Positions 1 through 6,833 of a stretch of 22,750 bases of DNA are shown piece by piece (the first letter of the stretch is position 1; every line of letters begins with the position of its first letter). Position numbers and translations under genes: made by a program. The notes beneath the pieces were generated by a model that was given only the letters and a program-made list of their open reading frames with translations, was not told the origin of the DNA and searched no databases. Origin of the DNA: Bacilli bacterium (lineage in GTDB: Bacteria; Bacillota_I; Bacilli_A; RF39; UBA660); NCBI GenBank assembly GCA_028684435.1, contig JAQUFX010000016.1, positions 1 through 22,750 of the forward strand, in the 5' to 3' direction.

Positions 1-2
1 CA

Positions 3-1724
3 CCATCAAAACATTTAAGTACTTTATGTAATCAAATGGTTAACTTTCTAGGTATAATGCAAAATGAATGGGCTGGAGCACAAGCGTTTTCATCATTTGA
101 TACTTATTTATCTCCGTTTGTTAAAGCTGATAAATTAACATATAAAGATGTTAAACAAGCATTACAATCATTTATTTATGGAGTAAATACTCCAAGTAGA
201 TGGGGAACTCAAGCGCCTTTTACTAATATAACTCTAGATTGGAATGTGCCTATTGATATGGCTGAATTAAATGCTATTGTTGGAGGCAAAGAACTTGATT
301 TTAAATATAAAGATTGCCAAAAAGAAATGGATATGATTAATAAAGCCTTTATTGAAATTATGATTGAGGGAGATGCTAATGGGAGAGGATTTCAATATCC
401 AATTCCAACTTATTCAATAACTAAAGATTTTGACTGGTCAGAAACTGAAAATAATAAATTGTTATTTGAAATGACGGCTAAATATGGAACTCCGTACTTT
501 TCTAACTATATTAATAGTGATATGGAGCCAAGCGATGTTAGAAGTATGTGCTGCCGTTTAAGACTTGATTTAAGAGAATTAAGAAAGAAATCAGGAGGAT
601 TTTTTGGAAGTGGAGAATCTACTGGATCAGTTGGGGTAGTAACTATAAATATGCCGAGAGTTGCTTACTTAGCAGAAAATGAAAAAGATTTTTATGAAAG
701 ATTAGAAAAATTAATGAATATATCTGCTCGATCACTTAAAGTAAAAAGAAATGTCCTAAGTAAATTATTAAGTGAAGGTTTATATCCATATACTAAAAGA
801 TATCTAGGTACATTTGAAAATCATTTTTCGACTATTGGTTTAATAGGTATGAATGAAGCATCATTAAATGCTAATTGGGTTAAAGATGATTTAACTAATG
901 AAAAAGCTCAAAAATTCACTAAAGAAGTATTGAATTTTATGAGAGAAAAATTATCTGATTATCAAGAAGAGTATAGTGATTTATATAATCTAGAAGCTAC
1001 TCCTGCTGAATCAACAACTTATAGGTTTGCTAAAAAGGATAAAGAATTATATCCTACTATTATTACTGCTTCTGATGACAATATTCCTTATTATACTAAT
1101 AGTTCTCATTTACCGGTAGGATATACTGAGGATATATTTGAAGCGTTAGAAATACAAGATGAATTACAAACTTTATATACATCAGGAACAGTATTTCATG
1201 CTTATATAGGAGAAAGATTACCAGATTGGAAATCGGCAGCAGCTTTAGTTAAAAAAATAGCTGAAAATCATAAATTACCATATTATACCTTAAGTCCAAT
1301 ATATTCTGTTTGTAAAAATCATGGTTACTTTAATGGTGAAGTTATGAATTGTGAAATATGTGGAGAAGAAACGGAAGTATATAGCCGTATTACGGGATAT
1401 TATCGTCCAGTTAAAAACTGGAATGATGGTAAAGCTAAAGAATATAAAATGAGAAAATCTTATGAAATAGAAGAAAAAAAAGAATTAAAACTTAAAGATG
1501 GATTATATTTATTTGGTACTAAGACTTGTCCCAATTGTAAAGTTGTAATTAAATTACTGGATAAAGAAAATATCAAATATAAATATATTGATGCAGAAAA
1601 AGAAGAAGAATTAACAAAAAAATTTAATGTTAAGAAAGCTCCAACTTTAATCATAATAAAAAAGTGTGAAGTAGAGCATATTAATAACATATCAGACATA
1701 AAAAAATATATAGAAAATAAATAG
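3..1724 (+). CDS. nrdD: Class III anaerobic ribonucleotide reductase with C-terminal redoxin domain (5' partial)
   Basis: The frame is open from base 3, so the start lies upstream of the window. Reduces ribonucleotides to deoxyribonucleotides by glycyl-radical chemistry in the anaerobic cytoplasm. The core is recognisable from stretches such as NEWAGAQAFSSFDTYLSPF, GVNTPSRWGTQAPFTNITLD and SMCCRLRLDLREL. A zinc-site cysteine group (CKNHG, then CEIC) precedes the radical-site segment RITGYY; the presumed radical Gly codon is 1395-1397, followed by NWNDGK. The last ~75 residues form an extra glutaredoxin/thioredoxin-like domain with a CPNC motif (1527-1538) and the redoxin cis-Pro region KKAPTL. 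Ordinary NrdD stops shortly after the glycyl site, so this is a fusion. trxB starts 10 bp downstream. Family knowledge: one class III subgroup takes electrons from redoxins rather than formate. That this protein belongs there is my inference from the fusion and neighbour. The activase NrdG is not in the window. Confidence 0.95.
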   Translation, partial: PSKHLSTLCNQMVNFLGIMQNEWAGAQAFSSFDTYLSPFVKADKLTYKDVKQALQSFIYGVNTPSRWGTQAPFTNITLDWNVPIDMAELNAIVGGKELDFKYKDCQKEMDMINKAFIEIMIEGDANGRGFQYPIPTYSITKDFDWSETENNKLLFEMTAKYGTPYFSNYINSDMEPSDVRSMCCRLRLDLRELRKKSGGFFGSGESTGSVGVVTINMPRVAYLAENEKDFYERLEKLMNISARSLKVKRNVLSKLLSEGLYPYTKRYLGTFENHFSTIGLIGMNEASLNANWVKDDLTNEKAQKFTKEVLNFMREKLSDYQEEYSDLYNLEATPAESTTYRFAKKDKELYPTIITASDDNIPYYTNSSHLPVGYTEDIFEALEIQDELQTLYTSGTVFHAYIGERLPDWKSAAALVKKIAENHKLPYYTLSPIYSVCKNHGYFNGEVMNCEICGEETEVYSRITGYYRPVKNWNDGKAKEYKMRKSYEIEEKKELKLKDGLYLFGTKTCPNCKVVIKLLDKENIKYKYIDAEKEEELTKKFNVKKAPTLIIIKKCEVEHINNISDIKKYIENK

Positions 1725-1734
1725 GAGAATAAAT

Positions 1735-2640
1735 ATGTATGACATTATAATAATTGGTGGTGGCCCAGCGGGAATGACAGCAGCTATTTATACAGCAAGA
1801 GCAGGACTTAAAACCTTAATTTTAGAAAAAGAAAGTATTGGAGGGCAAATTTCAACAACTTCATTAGTTGAAAATTATCCTGGATTTATTAAAATTAGCG
1901 GGGGAGAACTATCAATTAATATGTATGATCAAGTATTAAAATCAGGAGCAGAATTTGAATTTGATACGGTAACAAAAATTGTTGATGGTAAAACTAAAAA
2001 AGTAAAAACTCAAGATAAAGAATATGAATGTAAAGCAATTATAGTTGCAACTGGGGCTAAATATCGTCAATTAGGTACTGATAGTGAAAAAAAATATATT
2101 GGTAAAGGTATTCATTTTTGTACCTCATGTGATGCAGCATTTTATAAAGACAAGACTGTTGCTGTTATTGGGGGAGGAAATTCAGCTGTTGCTAGTGCTT
2201 TAACATTATCTGATTTAGCTACTAAAGTTTATTTGATACAATTAATTGAAAAATTAACTTGTGAATATGATTCAACTCTAAAAGTAAAAGCGAAAAAAAA
2301 TATTGAAATAATATGTAATGCTAACGTAGAAGAATTTTTAGGTAATGAAAATTTAGAAGAGATAAAAGTTAAAGTTAAGAATGATACTAGAATAATTAAA
2401 GTTGATGGTGTATTTGAATCTATTGGGATGATACCTGATACTAAGTTTATTGTTGATTTTTTAGATATTGATGCAGCAGAATATATAGTAAGTGATAATT
2501 GTTATACTGAAAGAGAAGGAATCTTTGTTGCTGGTGATTGTCGAACCAAAGAAGTAAGACAACTTACTACCGCTACTAATGATGGAACAATAGCTGCTAC
2601 TTTAGCTATAAATTATGTTAAAAAATGTATTGACTTTTAA
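1735..2640 (+). CDS. trxB: Thioredoxin reductase-like flavoprotein
   Basis: FAD-dependent disulfide reductase, 301 aa, of normal length for low-Mr TrxB. The FAD-binding motif GGGPAGM is at residues 8-14, the redox-active C129-T-S-C132 sits in the pyridine-nucleotide domain, the second dinucleotide fold is GGGNSA at 146-151, and the C-terminal FAD segment reads GIFVAGDCRTKEVRQL. The start has an AGGAG Shine-Dalgarno overlapping the nrdD stop codon, so the two are co-transcribed and probably work together, with this enzyme re-reducing the NrdD-fused redoxin domain. Oddity: the HRRxxFR motif that grips the 2'-phosphate of NADPH in standard TrxB is replaced by QLIEKLT (169-175), losing all three arginines. 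NADH or another donor is therefore more likely than NADPH (inference). Family assignment is firm; the electron donor is open. Confidence 0.94.
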   Translation: MYDIIIIGGGPAGMTAAIYTARAGLKTLILEKESIGGQISTTSLVENYPGFIKISGGELSINMYDQVLKSGAEFEFDTVTKIVDGKTKKVKTQDKEYECKAIIVATGAKYRQLGTDSEKKYIGKGIHFCTSCDAAFYKDKTVAVIGGGNSAVASALTLSDLATKVYLIQLIEKLTCEYDSTLKVKAKKNIEIICNANVEEFLGNENLEEIKVKVKNDTRIIKVDGVFESIGMIPDTKFIVDFLDIDAAEYIVSDNCYTEREGIFVAGDCRTKEVRQLTTATNDGTIAATLAINYVKKCIDF

Positions 2641-2664
2641 AATTATTTATAATATAATTTAATT

Positions 2665-2696
2665 AGTTAAGGAATATATTTATATTTTTCTTAACT
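2665..2696 (+). other. Inverted repeat downstream of trxB
   Basis: AGTTAAG (2665-2671) and CTTAACT (2690-2696) are perfect arms around an A/T loop. No U-tract follows. It sits directly before the terminator hairpin at 2699 and may be an mRNA 3'-end stabilising structure or an accessory terminator stem. Function unknown. Confidence 0.4.
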
Positions 2697-2698
2697 AC

Positions 2699-2737
2699 TG
2701 AGTAGAATATGAAGTATTATGTTCTACTCATTTTTTT
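2699..2737 (+). terminator. Rho-independent terminator of nrdD-trxB
   Basis: A perfect 9-bp stem, TGAGTAGAA (2699-2707) with TTCTACTCA (2722-2730), is followed by seven T residues (2731-2737). It ends the nrdD-trxB transcript before the tRNA gene. Confidence 0.85.
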
Positions 2738-2776
2738 ATTTATTTTTACTTTATTAATATGTTATATTATTGTTAC

Positions 2777-2853
2777 GTCCACATAGCTCAGTAGGATAGA
2801 GCAACTCCCTCCTAAGGAGTAGGTCGAAGGTTCGAATCCTTTTGTGGACACCA
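2777..2853 (+). tRNA. tRNA-Arg (anticodon CCT)
   Basis: A 77-nt cloverleaf. The acceptor stem is GTCCACA/TGTGGAC, the D-stem GCTC/GAGC, the anticodon stem ACTCC/GGAGT with loop CTCCTAA (U33 present, anticodon CCT, reads AGG), and the T-arm has the TTCGAAT loop. The discriminator is A and the 3' CCA is encoded. All stems pair. It stands alone between the nrdD-trxB terminator and the acyltransferase operon. Confidence 0.96.
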
Positions 2854-2913
2854 TTTTGATATTTAATTTTTATAGATAGTATGATAAAATTATATAGTAG
2901 TAAGGAGATTATA

Positions 2914-3495
2914 ATGAAGAATCCAATTGCATATAAAATCGTAAGATCATTATTAGTTTTATGGTTTTTTCCAACTTATAGACCTCAAATAATAAATAAT
3001 AATATTATACCTAAAAAAGAAAGAGCAGTTTTAGCAGGTAATCATGTAAGTAAAAAAGATGGTTTTATATTAGGCGCTTCAACTAAAAGATGCATAAGAT
3101 TTATTGCTAAAGATGAACTAACAAATGGACCAGCTAGATTTTTTTTAAAAAGATTAGGTTTAATACCTGTTAATAGAAGAATAAAAGATAGTTCAGTAGT
3201 ACCAGCTGCAGTTGAATTATTAAATAAAGACTTATTAATTGGGGTATTTCCAGAAAGTACTATTAATAAGACAAATGATATTATAATGCCCTTTAAAACA
3301 GGGGCAGTTAGGATGGCACTTATTAGTGGAAGTCCGATAATTCCATTTGCAATTGCAGGTGAATATACAATTTTTAAAAAAAATGTTAAAATAGTTTTTG
3401 GTGAATTATATTATCCTAAAACGAATAATATAGAAAAAGAAACCCAAATATTAGAAAAAAAAGTAATTAATCTAATAAAAAAATATGGAGAATGA
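2914..3495 (+). CDS. PlsC-family acyltransferase, first paralogue
   Basis: Probable 1-acyl-sn-glycerol-3-phosphate acyltransferase acting at the inner membrane face in phospholipid synthesis, 193 aa. The ATG at 2914 is chosen over the in-frame ATG at 2881 because AAGGAG lies 6 bases before it. The N-terminus is hydrophobic (residues ~9-20). Motif I is N43-H44-V-S-K-K-D49, the NHx4D catalytic His/Asp pair. The glycerol-phosphate-binding motif, normally FPEGTR, reads FPESTI (112-117), so the conserved Gly and the phosphate-binding Arg are replaced. The downstream paralogue (5257-5877) has the canonical motif. The enzyme may therefore use another acceptor or be weak (inference). It overlaps the RBS region of the acyl ligase and forms one operon with it. 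Confidence 0.87.
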   Translation: MKNPIAYKIVRSLLVLWFFPTYRPQIINNNIIPKKERAVLAGNHVSKKDGFILGASTKRCIRFIAKDELTNGPARFFLKRLGLIPVNRRIKDSSVVPAAVELLNKDLLIGVFPESTINKTNDIIMPFKTGAVRMALISGSPIIPFAIAGEYTIFKKNVKIVFGELYYPKTNNIEKETQILEKKVINLIKKYGE

Positions 3496-3496
3496 T

Positions 3497-5257
3497 ATGA
3501 ATTTTATAAGTAAGGTATTTAGTAAAAATTATTCTAATGAAAGGATAAAGCCATTTAGTGATTCAATAACTCATCTTGATTATCCTAGTTGTGGTATACA
3601 TGAATTACTTAAACAATCTGTTGATAGATTTCCTAAATTGGCAGCTTATAATTATTTTGGAAAAGAAGTAACATATGATGCATTTTATCAGAAAATAGAA
3701 CATACTGCTAAAGCTTTTAAAGCTATTGGAGTAAAAAAAGGTGATCGTGTTACGATTAGTATGCCTAATACGCCTGAGGCAATTATATCAGTTTATGCTG
3801 TCAATATGGTTGGAGCAACAGCTAATATGATTCATCCATTATCTAGTGAAAATGAAATTGAATATTATGTTGAAGTATCTAAAAGTAAATATTTTTTAAC
3901 TATAGATAAATTAAAAACACGAGTATTAAAAGCAACTAAAAATCTAGATATGGAAAGAATTATAATAACTTCTGTAGATACAAGTATGCCTTTAATTGTT
4001 AAGACTGCATATAATGCGATGGAATCGGTTAAAAATTTTAGAAATCCTTCAGTAATAGAAGAACAAGATGAAAGTAAAATAATACTTTGGGATGAGTTTT
4101 ATGATTTAGGTTATAGTTATGATAAAATTGATTATGAAGTTAAATTAACAGGAAAGGAAGAAGCAGTAATTCTATATAGTGGAGGAACTACTGGTAAACC
4201 TAAAGGGGTTATGCTTTCCAATAATAATTTTAATAAGATGGCTTTGCAAGCAATTAGTCGTTTCGAATCTGCTAAACCAGGAAATTCGGTATTGTCTATT
4301 TTACCTATCTTTCATGGTTTTGGATTAGGATGTTGTATTCATACTGTTTTATTAGCTGGGGTTAAATGTTGTTTAATTCCTCAATTTAAACCAGAAGATT
4401 TTGTTAAATTAATAAAGAAAAATAAACCAAATTTTGTTGTTGGGGTTCCAACAATGTTTGAAGCTTTAATAAATAGTAATGAGCCATCAAAAACATATTT
4501 AAAATGTGTTACCGATTGTATTTGTGGAGGAGACACTTTAAAAGCAGAATTAAGAACTAGAATTAATAATTATCTTGCTGAACACGGTTCTAAAACTCAA
4601 GTAAGAGTTGGTTATGGTTTATCAGAAAGTGTTGCTGTATGTATAGTATGTCCTACTTTCTATTTTAAAGAAGGTGCTATAGGACTCCCTATGCCTAATA
4701 CTGAAGTAAAAATTGTTAAAATAAATACTGAAAAAGAAGTAAAACCTAATAAATTAGGAGAGATTTGTATATCTAGCCCAACTGTAATGATGGGATATTT
4801 AAATGAAAATGAGGAAACTAAAAATACCTTAAGGAATCATAAAGATAATAAAGTATGGTTACATACTGGAGATATAGGATATAAAAATAGAGAAGGAATA
4901 GTATTTTTTGAATCTCGTTTAAAAAGAATGATTGTAACTAGTGGATATAATATTTATCCTATGTATATGGAACAAATTATAGCTACTCATCCAGCAGTTG
5001 AATCATGTGTGGTAGTAGGAGTTCCTCATCCATATCGTAAACAAATTCCGATTGCAAATGTTGTATTACGAAATAATTATGAACCTAGTAAAGAACTTAG
5101 TAGAGATATTAAAAAATATTGTGAGAAATCGATTGCCAAATATTCTATGCCAGTAGAAATAGAGTATATAAAATCAATTCCTAAAACATTAATTGGTAAA
5201 GTTAATTTTAAAAAAATAGAAGAAGATTGTACAAAGAAATATGGTAAAGAAAGATAA
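3497..5257 (+). CDS. AMP-forming acyl-CoA synthetase/acyl ligase (ANL superfamily)
   Basis: Activates a carboxylic acid, probably a fatty acid, as an acyl-adenylate and passes it to CoA or a carrier protein. 586 aa. The start at 3497 is preferred because GGAG (3487-3490, inside the end of the preceding gene) is 6 bases upstream; an in-frame ATG at 3485 has no such site. The AMP-binding loop YSGGTTGKPKG is at 227-237, then YGLSES, HTGDIGY, the hinge region RLKRMIVTSGYNIYP, and the C-terminal catalytic Lys in LIGKVNFKK (about K568). It is sandwiched between two PlsC acyltransferases, which suggests the activated chain is handed to glycerophospholipid acylation, for example to use exogenous or recycled fatty acids. 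Chain length and acceptor (CoA or ACP) cannot be read from sequence. Confidence 0.92.
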   Translation: MNFISKVFSKNYSNERIKPFSDSITHLDYPSCGIHELLKQSVDRFPKLAAYNYFGKEVTYDAFYQKIEHTAKAFKAIGVKKGDRVTISMPNTPEAIISVYAVNMVGATANMIHPLSSENEIEYYVEVSKSKYFLTIDKLKTRVLKATKNLDMERIIITSVDTSMPLIVKTAYNAMESVKNFRNPSVIEEQDESKIILWDEFYDLGYSYDKIDYEVKLTGKEEAVILYSGGTTGKPKGVMLSNNNFNKMALQAISRFESAKPGNSVLSILPIFHGFGLGCCIHTVLLAGVKCCLIPQFKPEDFVKLIKKNKPNFVVGVPTMFEALINSNEPSKTYLKCVTDCICGGDTLKAELRTRINNYLAEHGSKTQVRVGYGLSESVAVCIVCPTFYFKEGAIGLPMPNTEVKIVKINTEKEVKPNKLGEICISSPTVMMGYLNENEETKNTLRNHKDNKVWLHTGDIGYKNREGIVFFESRLKRMIVTSGYNIYPMYMEQIIATHPAVESCVVVGVPHPYRKQIPIANVVLRNNYEPSKELSRDIKKYCEKSIAKYSMPVEIEYIKSIPKTLIGKVNFKKIEEDCTKKYGKER

Positions 5258-5877
5258 TGAAAAGAGAAAAACACATTAAAGGTTATAACTTTTTAAAAGG
5301 AATATTAGGTTTTCTTTTTAAAGTATGTTATCAACCTAAATATTATAATAAAGAATTCATTCCTAATAATGGACCTATAATTATAGCGGGAAATCATATG
5401 CATTTATTTGATCAAAATTTAGTTATTTTATCAACCAAAAGAATGGTTCATTATATGGCTAAAATTGAATATTTTCAAGATAATAAAAAAGCTTGGTTTT
5501 TTAAAATGGCGGGATGCATTCCTGTTAATAGAGAAATAAAAGATGAAGAAGCTAAAAGTTCTGCCATGGAAGTTTTAAATAATGGATATGCTTTAGGAGT
5601 TTTTCCTGAAGGAACTAGGAATAAAATCGATGCTTTTTTATTACCTTTTAAGTTTGGAGTCGTTTCTATGGCTCAAAAATCAGGTGCAAGTATCATACCT
5701 TGTGCAATAACAGGTGAGTATAAAGTATGGAAAAGAAATTATTTAAATATAAGATTTGGTAAACCTTTTAAAGTACCAAAAGATATGGATTTAAAAATAG
5801 CAAATGATAAGTTATTTGAAGAAATATCAAATCTAAAAAGGGAAGGATTAAAAGGAATTGAAAATGAAAAACATTAA
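5257..5877 (+). CDS. plsC: PlsC-family 1-acylglycerol-3-phosphate acyltransferase, second paralogue
   Basis: Transfers an acyl chain to lysophosphatidic acid (family role), at the membrane. 206 aa. The start codon overlaps the stop of the acyl ligase by one base (TAATG), typical of translational coupling. The catalytic motif is N46-H47-M-H-L-F-D52 and the acceptor-binding motif FPEGTRNK starts at F116; both are canonical, unlike the first paralogue. The N-terminal ~25 residues are hydrophobic and could be a membrane anchor. With the two upstream genes it forms a PlsC-ligase-PlsC cassette; the third member may supply the true sn-2 acylation step while the first has a shifted role (inference). 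Confidence 0.92.
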   Translation: MKREKHIKGYNFLKGILGFLFKVCYQPKYYNKEFIPNNGPIIIAGNHMHLFDQNLVILSTKRMVHYMAKIEYFQDNKKAWFFKMAGCIPVNREIKDEEAKSSAMEVLNNGYALGVFPEGTRNKIDAFLLPFKFGVVSMAQKSGASIIPCAITGEYKVWKRNYLNIRFGKPFKVPKDMDLKIANDKLFEEISNLKREGLKGIENEKH

Positions 5878-6070
5878 TTTAGATAATGTTACATATAAAA
5901 TAATAAAGTCTTTAAAATCAAGTGATTGTACTTATTATTATACAATTGATATAAAAAATGACAAAGAAGTCGTGTTTCTATGTGAAGAAAAAGATATAGA
6001 TAAAACAATTATATATAAAGTAGATGAAAGAGAATATCCTATTTTAATGAATAAATTTTCGATAAAATAG
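5864..6070 (+). CDS. Small protein of unknown function
   Basis: A 68-aa acidic/basic protein with no membrane segment or metal motif that I recognise. The ATG at 5864 is chosen because AAAGGA (5851-5856) is correctly spaced; an in-frame TTG at 5858 is too close to it. The gene overlaps the end of the second plsC by 14 bases and ends 16 bases before tRNA-Thr, so it belongs to the lipid operon by transcription. The alternating hydrophobic/charged pattern suggests a small beta-rich domain. It faintly recalls DUF1292-type proteins, but I cannot support that assignment. Confidence 0.65.
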   Translation: MKNINLDNVTYKIIKSLKSSDCTYYYTIDIKNDKEVVFLCEEKDIDKTIIYKVDEREYPILMNKFSIK

Positions 6071-6086
6071 GATAATGATGATTTTA

Positions 6087-6160
6087 GCTGGCATAGTATA
6101 ATGGTATTACGAGGCCATGGTAAGGCTTTAATCGGTGTTCAATTCACCGTGCCAGCACCA
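6087..6160 (+). tRNA. tRNA-Thr (anticodon GGT)
   Basis: A 74-nt cloverleaf. The acceptor is GCTGGCA/TGCCAGC, the anticodon stem AGGCC/GGCTT (one G-U) with loop ATGGTAA (U33 present, anticodon GGT, reads ACC), and the T-stem CGGTG/CACCG with loop TTCAATT. Discriminator A and encoded CCA. The D-arm (GTATAATGGTATTAC) is short and resembles the D-arms of bacterial tRNA-Gly. It lies 16 bases after the small operon gene and may be processed from that transcript. Confidence 0.92.
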
Positions 6161-6443
6161 TTATTGAATTTTAAATCAATTTATAAAAGAATATATCTGT
6201 AATTGGAATAGGGTTAATTTCCTATTTAATATTATTGGTTCGTATGAAACTTGCTTATAAAACTGACATTTAAATAAAAAAAGTTCAGGTAGTTCAATAT
6301 CGTGTTCTTTTTTTTGGATAACTATATTTAATATTACTCATAAATGATAGCAAAATAGTAGGATTTTTATTGAAAATATTTGTTTTGTTCTTAAAATATT
6401 CTATATGAATCATATTATAGAATTATGCTTGATAAATTTATTT
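6161..6443. other. Intergenic stretch with no supported gene
   Basis: About 280 bases after tRNA-Thr. No ORF with an RBS and protein-like content on either strand. It contains a weak hairpin right after the tRNA (ATTGA/TCAAT, about 6163-6179) and AATAGG/CCTATT (6207-6226). AAAATAGTAGGATTTT (6352-6367) recurs exactly at 6764-6779. Confidence 0.5.
6352..6367 (+). repeat. 16-bp direct repeat, copy 1
   Basis: AAAATAGTAGGATTTT, repeated exactly at 6764-6779. The two copies bracket the terminator and the candidate small RNA. In such A/T-rich DNA this could be chance, but the GTAGGA core makes it less trivial. Confidence 0.4.
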
Positions 6444-6474
6444 AAGAAAAAGGGCTTTAAAAGCCTTTTTTCTT
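6444..6474 (+). terminator. Strong intrinsic terminator, possibly bidirectional
   Basis: The arms AAGAAAAAGGGCTTT (6444-6458) and AAAGCCTTTTTTCTT (6460-6474) pair along almost their whole length with a single G-U. The GGGC/GCC core is flanked by A and T runs, as expected of a terminator usable in both directions. It probably ends read-through from the lipid operon and tRNA-Thr. Confidence 0.8.
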
Positions 6475-6550
6475 ATACTTAAAATTGCAAGAAAACCGCA
6501 AAAAAAATGCAAAAAAAGTACAAAGAAAATATGGGCTCATTTTAAAAACG

Positions 6551-6650
6551 TGATAAAATGTTGAAAAGTTGGTGGGATTAAATGGGCTGTGATAAGAATA
6601 GCAATACGCACCATAAAATAATACGAACTGATTTATAGTTTGTTTTTTTT
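6551..6650 (+). ncRNA. Candidate structured small RNA with own promoter and terminator
   Basis: An extended -10 element TGATAAAAT (6551-6559) predicts a start near 6566. An intrinsic terminator (stem CGAACT/AGTTTG at 6624-6629/6637-6642, then eight T) ends at 6650, giving a transcript of about 85 nt. Between them are nested pairings: TGGTG (6570-6574) with CACCA (6609-6613), and inside it GCTGT (6586-6590) with ATAGC (6598-6602). G+C is visibly higher than in the flanks. No known RNA family is recognised. An 18-codon ORF (ATG at 6582) lies inside but has no good Shine-Dalgarno. No clear -35 is seen, so this is a prediction. Confidence 0.45.
6624..6650 (+). terminator. Intrinsic terminator of the candidate small RNA
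   Basis: CGAACT (6624-6629) pairs with AGTTTG (6637-6642, one G-U) around a 7-nt loop, followed by TTTTTTTT (6643-6650). Confidence 0.7.
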
Positions 6651-6666
6651 GATTTTAGTGTATAAT
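6639..6666 (+). promoter_or_regulatory. Possible promoter upstream of the GNAT gene
   Basis: A perfect -10 TATAAT (6661-6666) has a T-rich candidate -35 (TTTGTT, 6639-6644) at 16 bp spacing. It lies ~170 bases before the acetyltransferase gene. The leader contains a possible 15-codon ORF (ATG at 6685) without a clear RBS. Confidence 0.45.
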
Positions 6667-6763
6667 TAAAATGAAATTTTAAATATGAATGAAATTATAA
6701 TTAAAGAAGTTATAAATAATTTAATTAAATGAGATTAGAAATTAAAAAGCAATTGAATTTTAT

Positions 6764-6779
6764 AAAATAGTAGGATTTT
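6764..6779 (+). repeat. 16-bp direct repeat, copy 2
   Basis: Exact copy of 6352-6367, located 54 bases before the acetyltransferase start codon. Confidence 0.4.
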
Positions 6780-6833
6780 AAAATTTTGATTTAACTTTAA
6801 CTATAAAAGTTAAAATAATGATAGGTGAAAAAT

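Noticed and set aside
1460..1699. Minus-strand open frame opposite the redoxin domain of nrdD
   Set aside because: Lies fully antisense to a well-supported domain, has low-complexity Ser/Phe composition and no ribosome site.
5077..5274. Minus-strand open frame at the acyl ligase/plsC junction
   Set aside because: Antisense shadow of conserved ligase C-terminal motifs; no independent evidence.
6237..6343. Minus-strand open stretch of ~50 codons after tRNA-Thr
   Set aside because: No start codon with an RBS and no recognisable motif; expected by chance.
6573..6587. TGGGA-N5-TGGGC, resembling an MraZ operator
   Set aside because: Only two pentamers, no mraZ or division genes follow, and the motif lies inside the predicted small RNA; coincidence is likely.
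6161..6833. CRISPR array or tandem repeats in the gene-poor gap
   Set aside because: Only one 16-bp sequence recurs, once; there is no regular spacing and no cas gene nearby.
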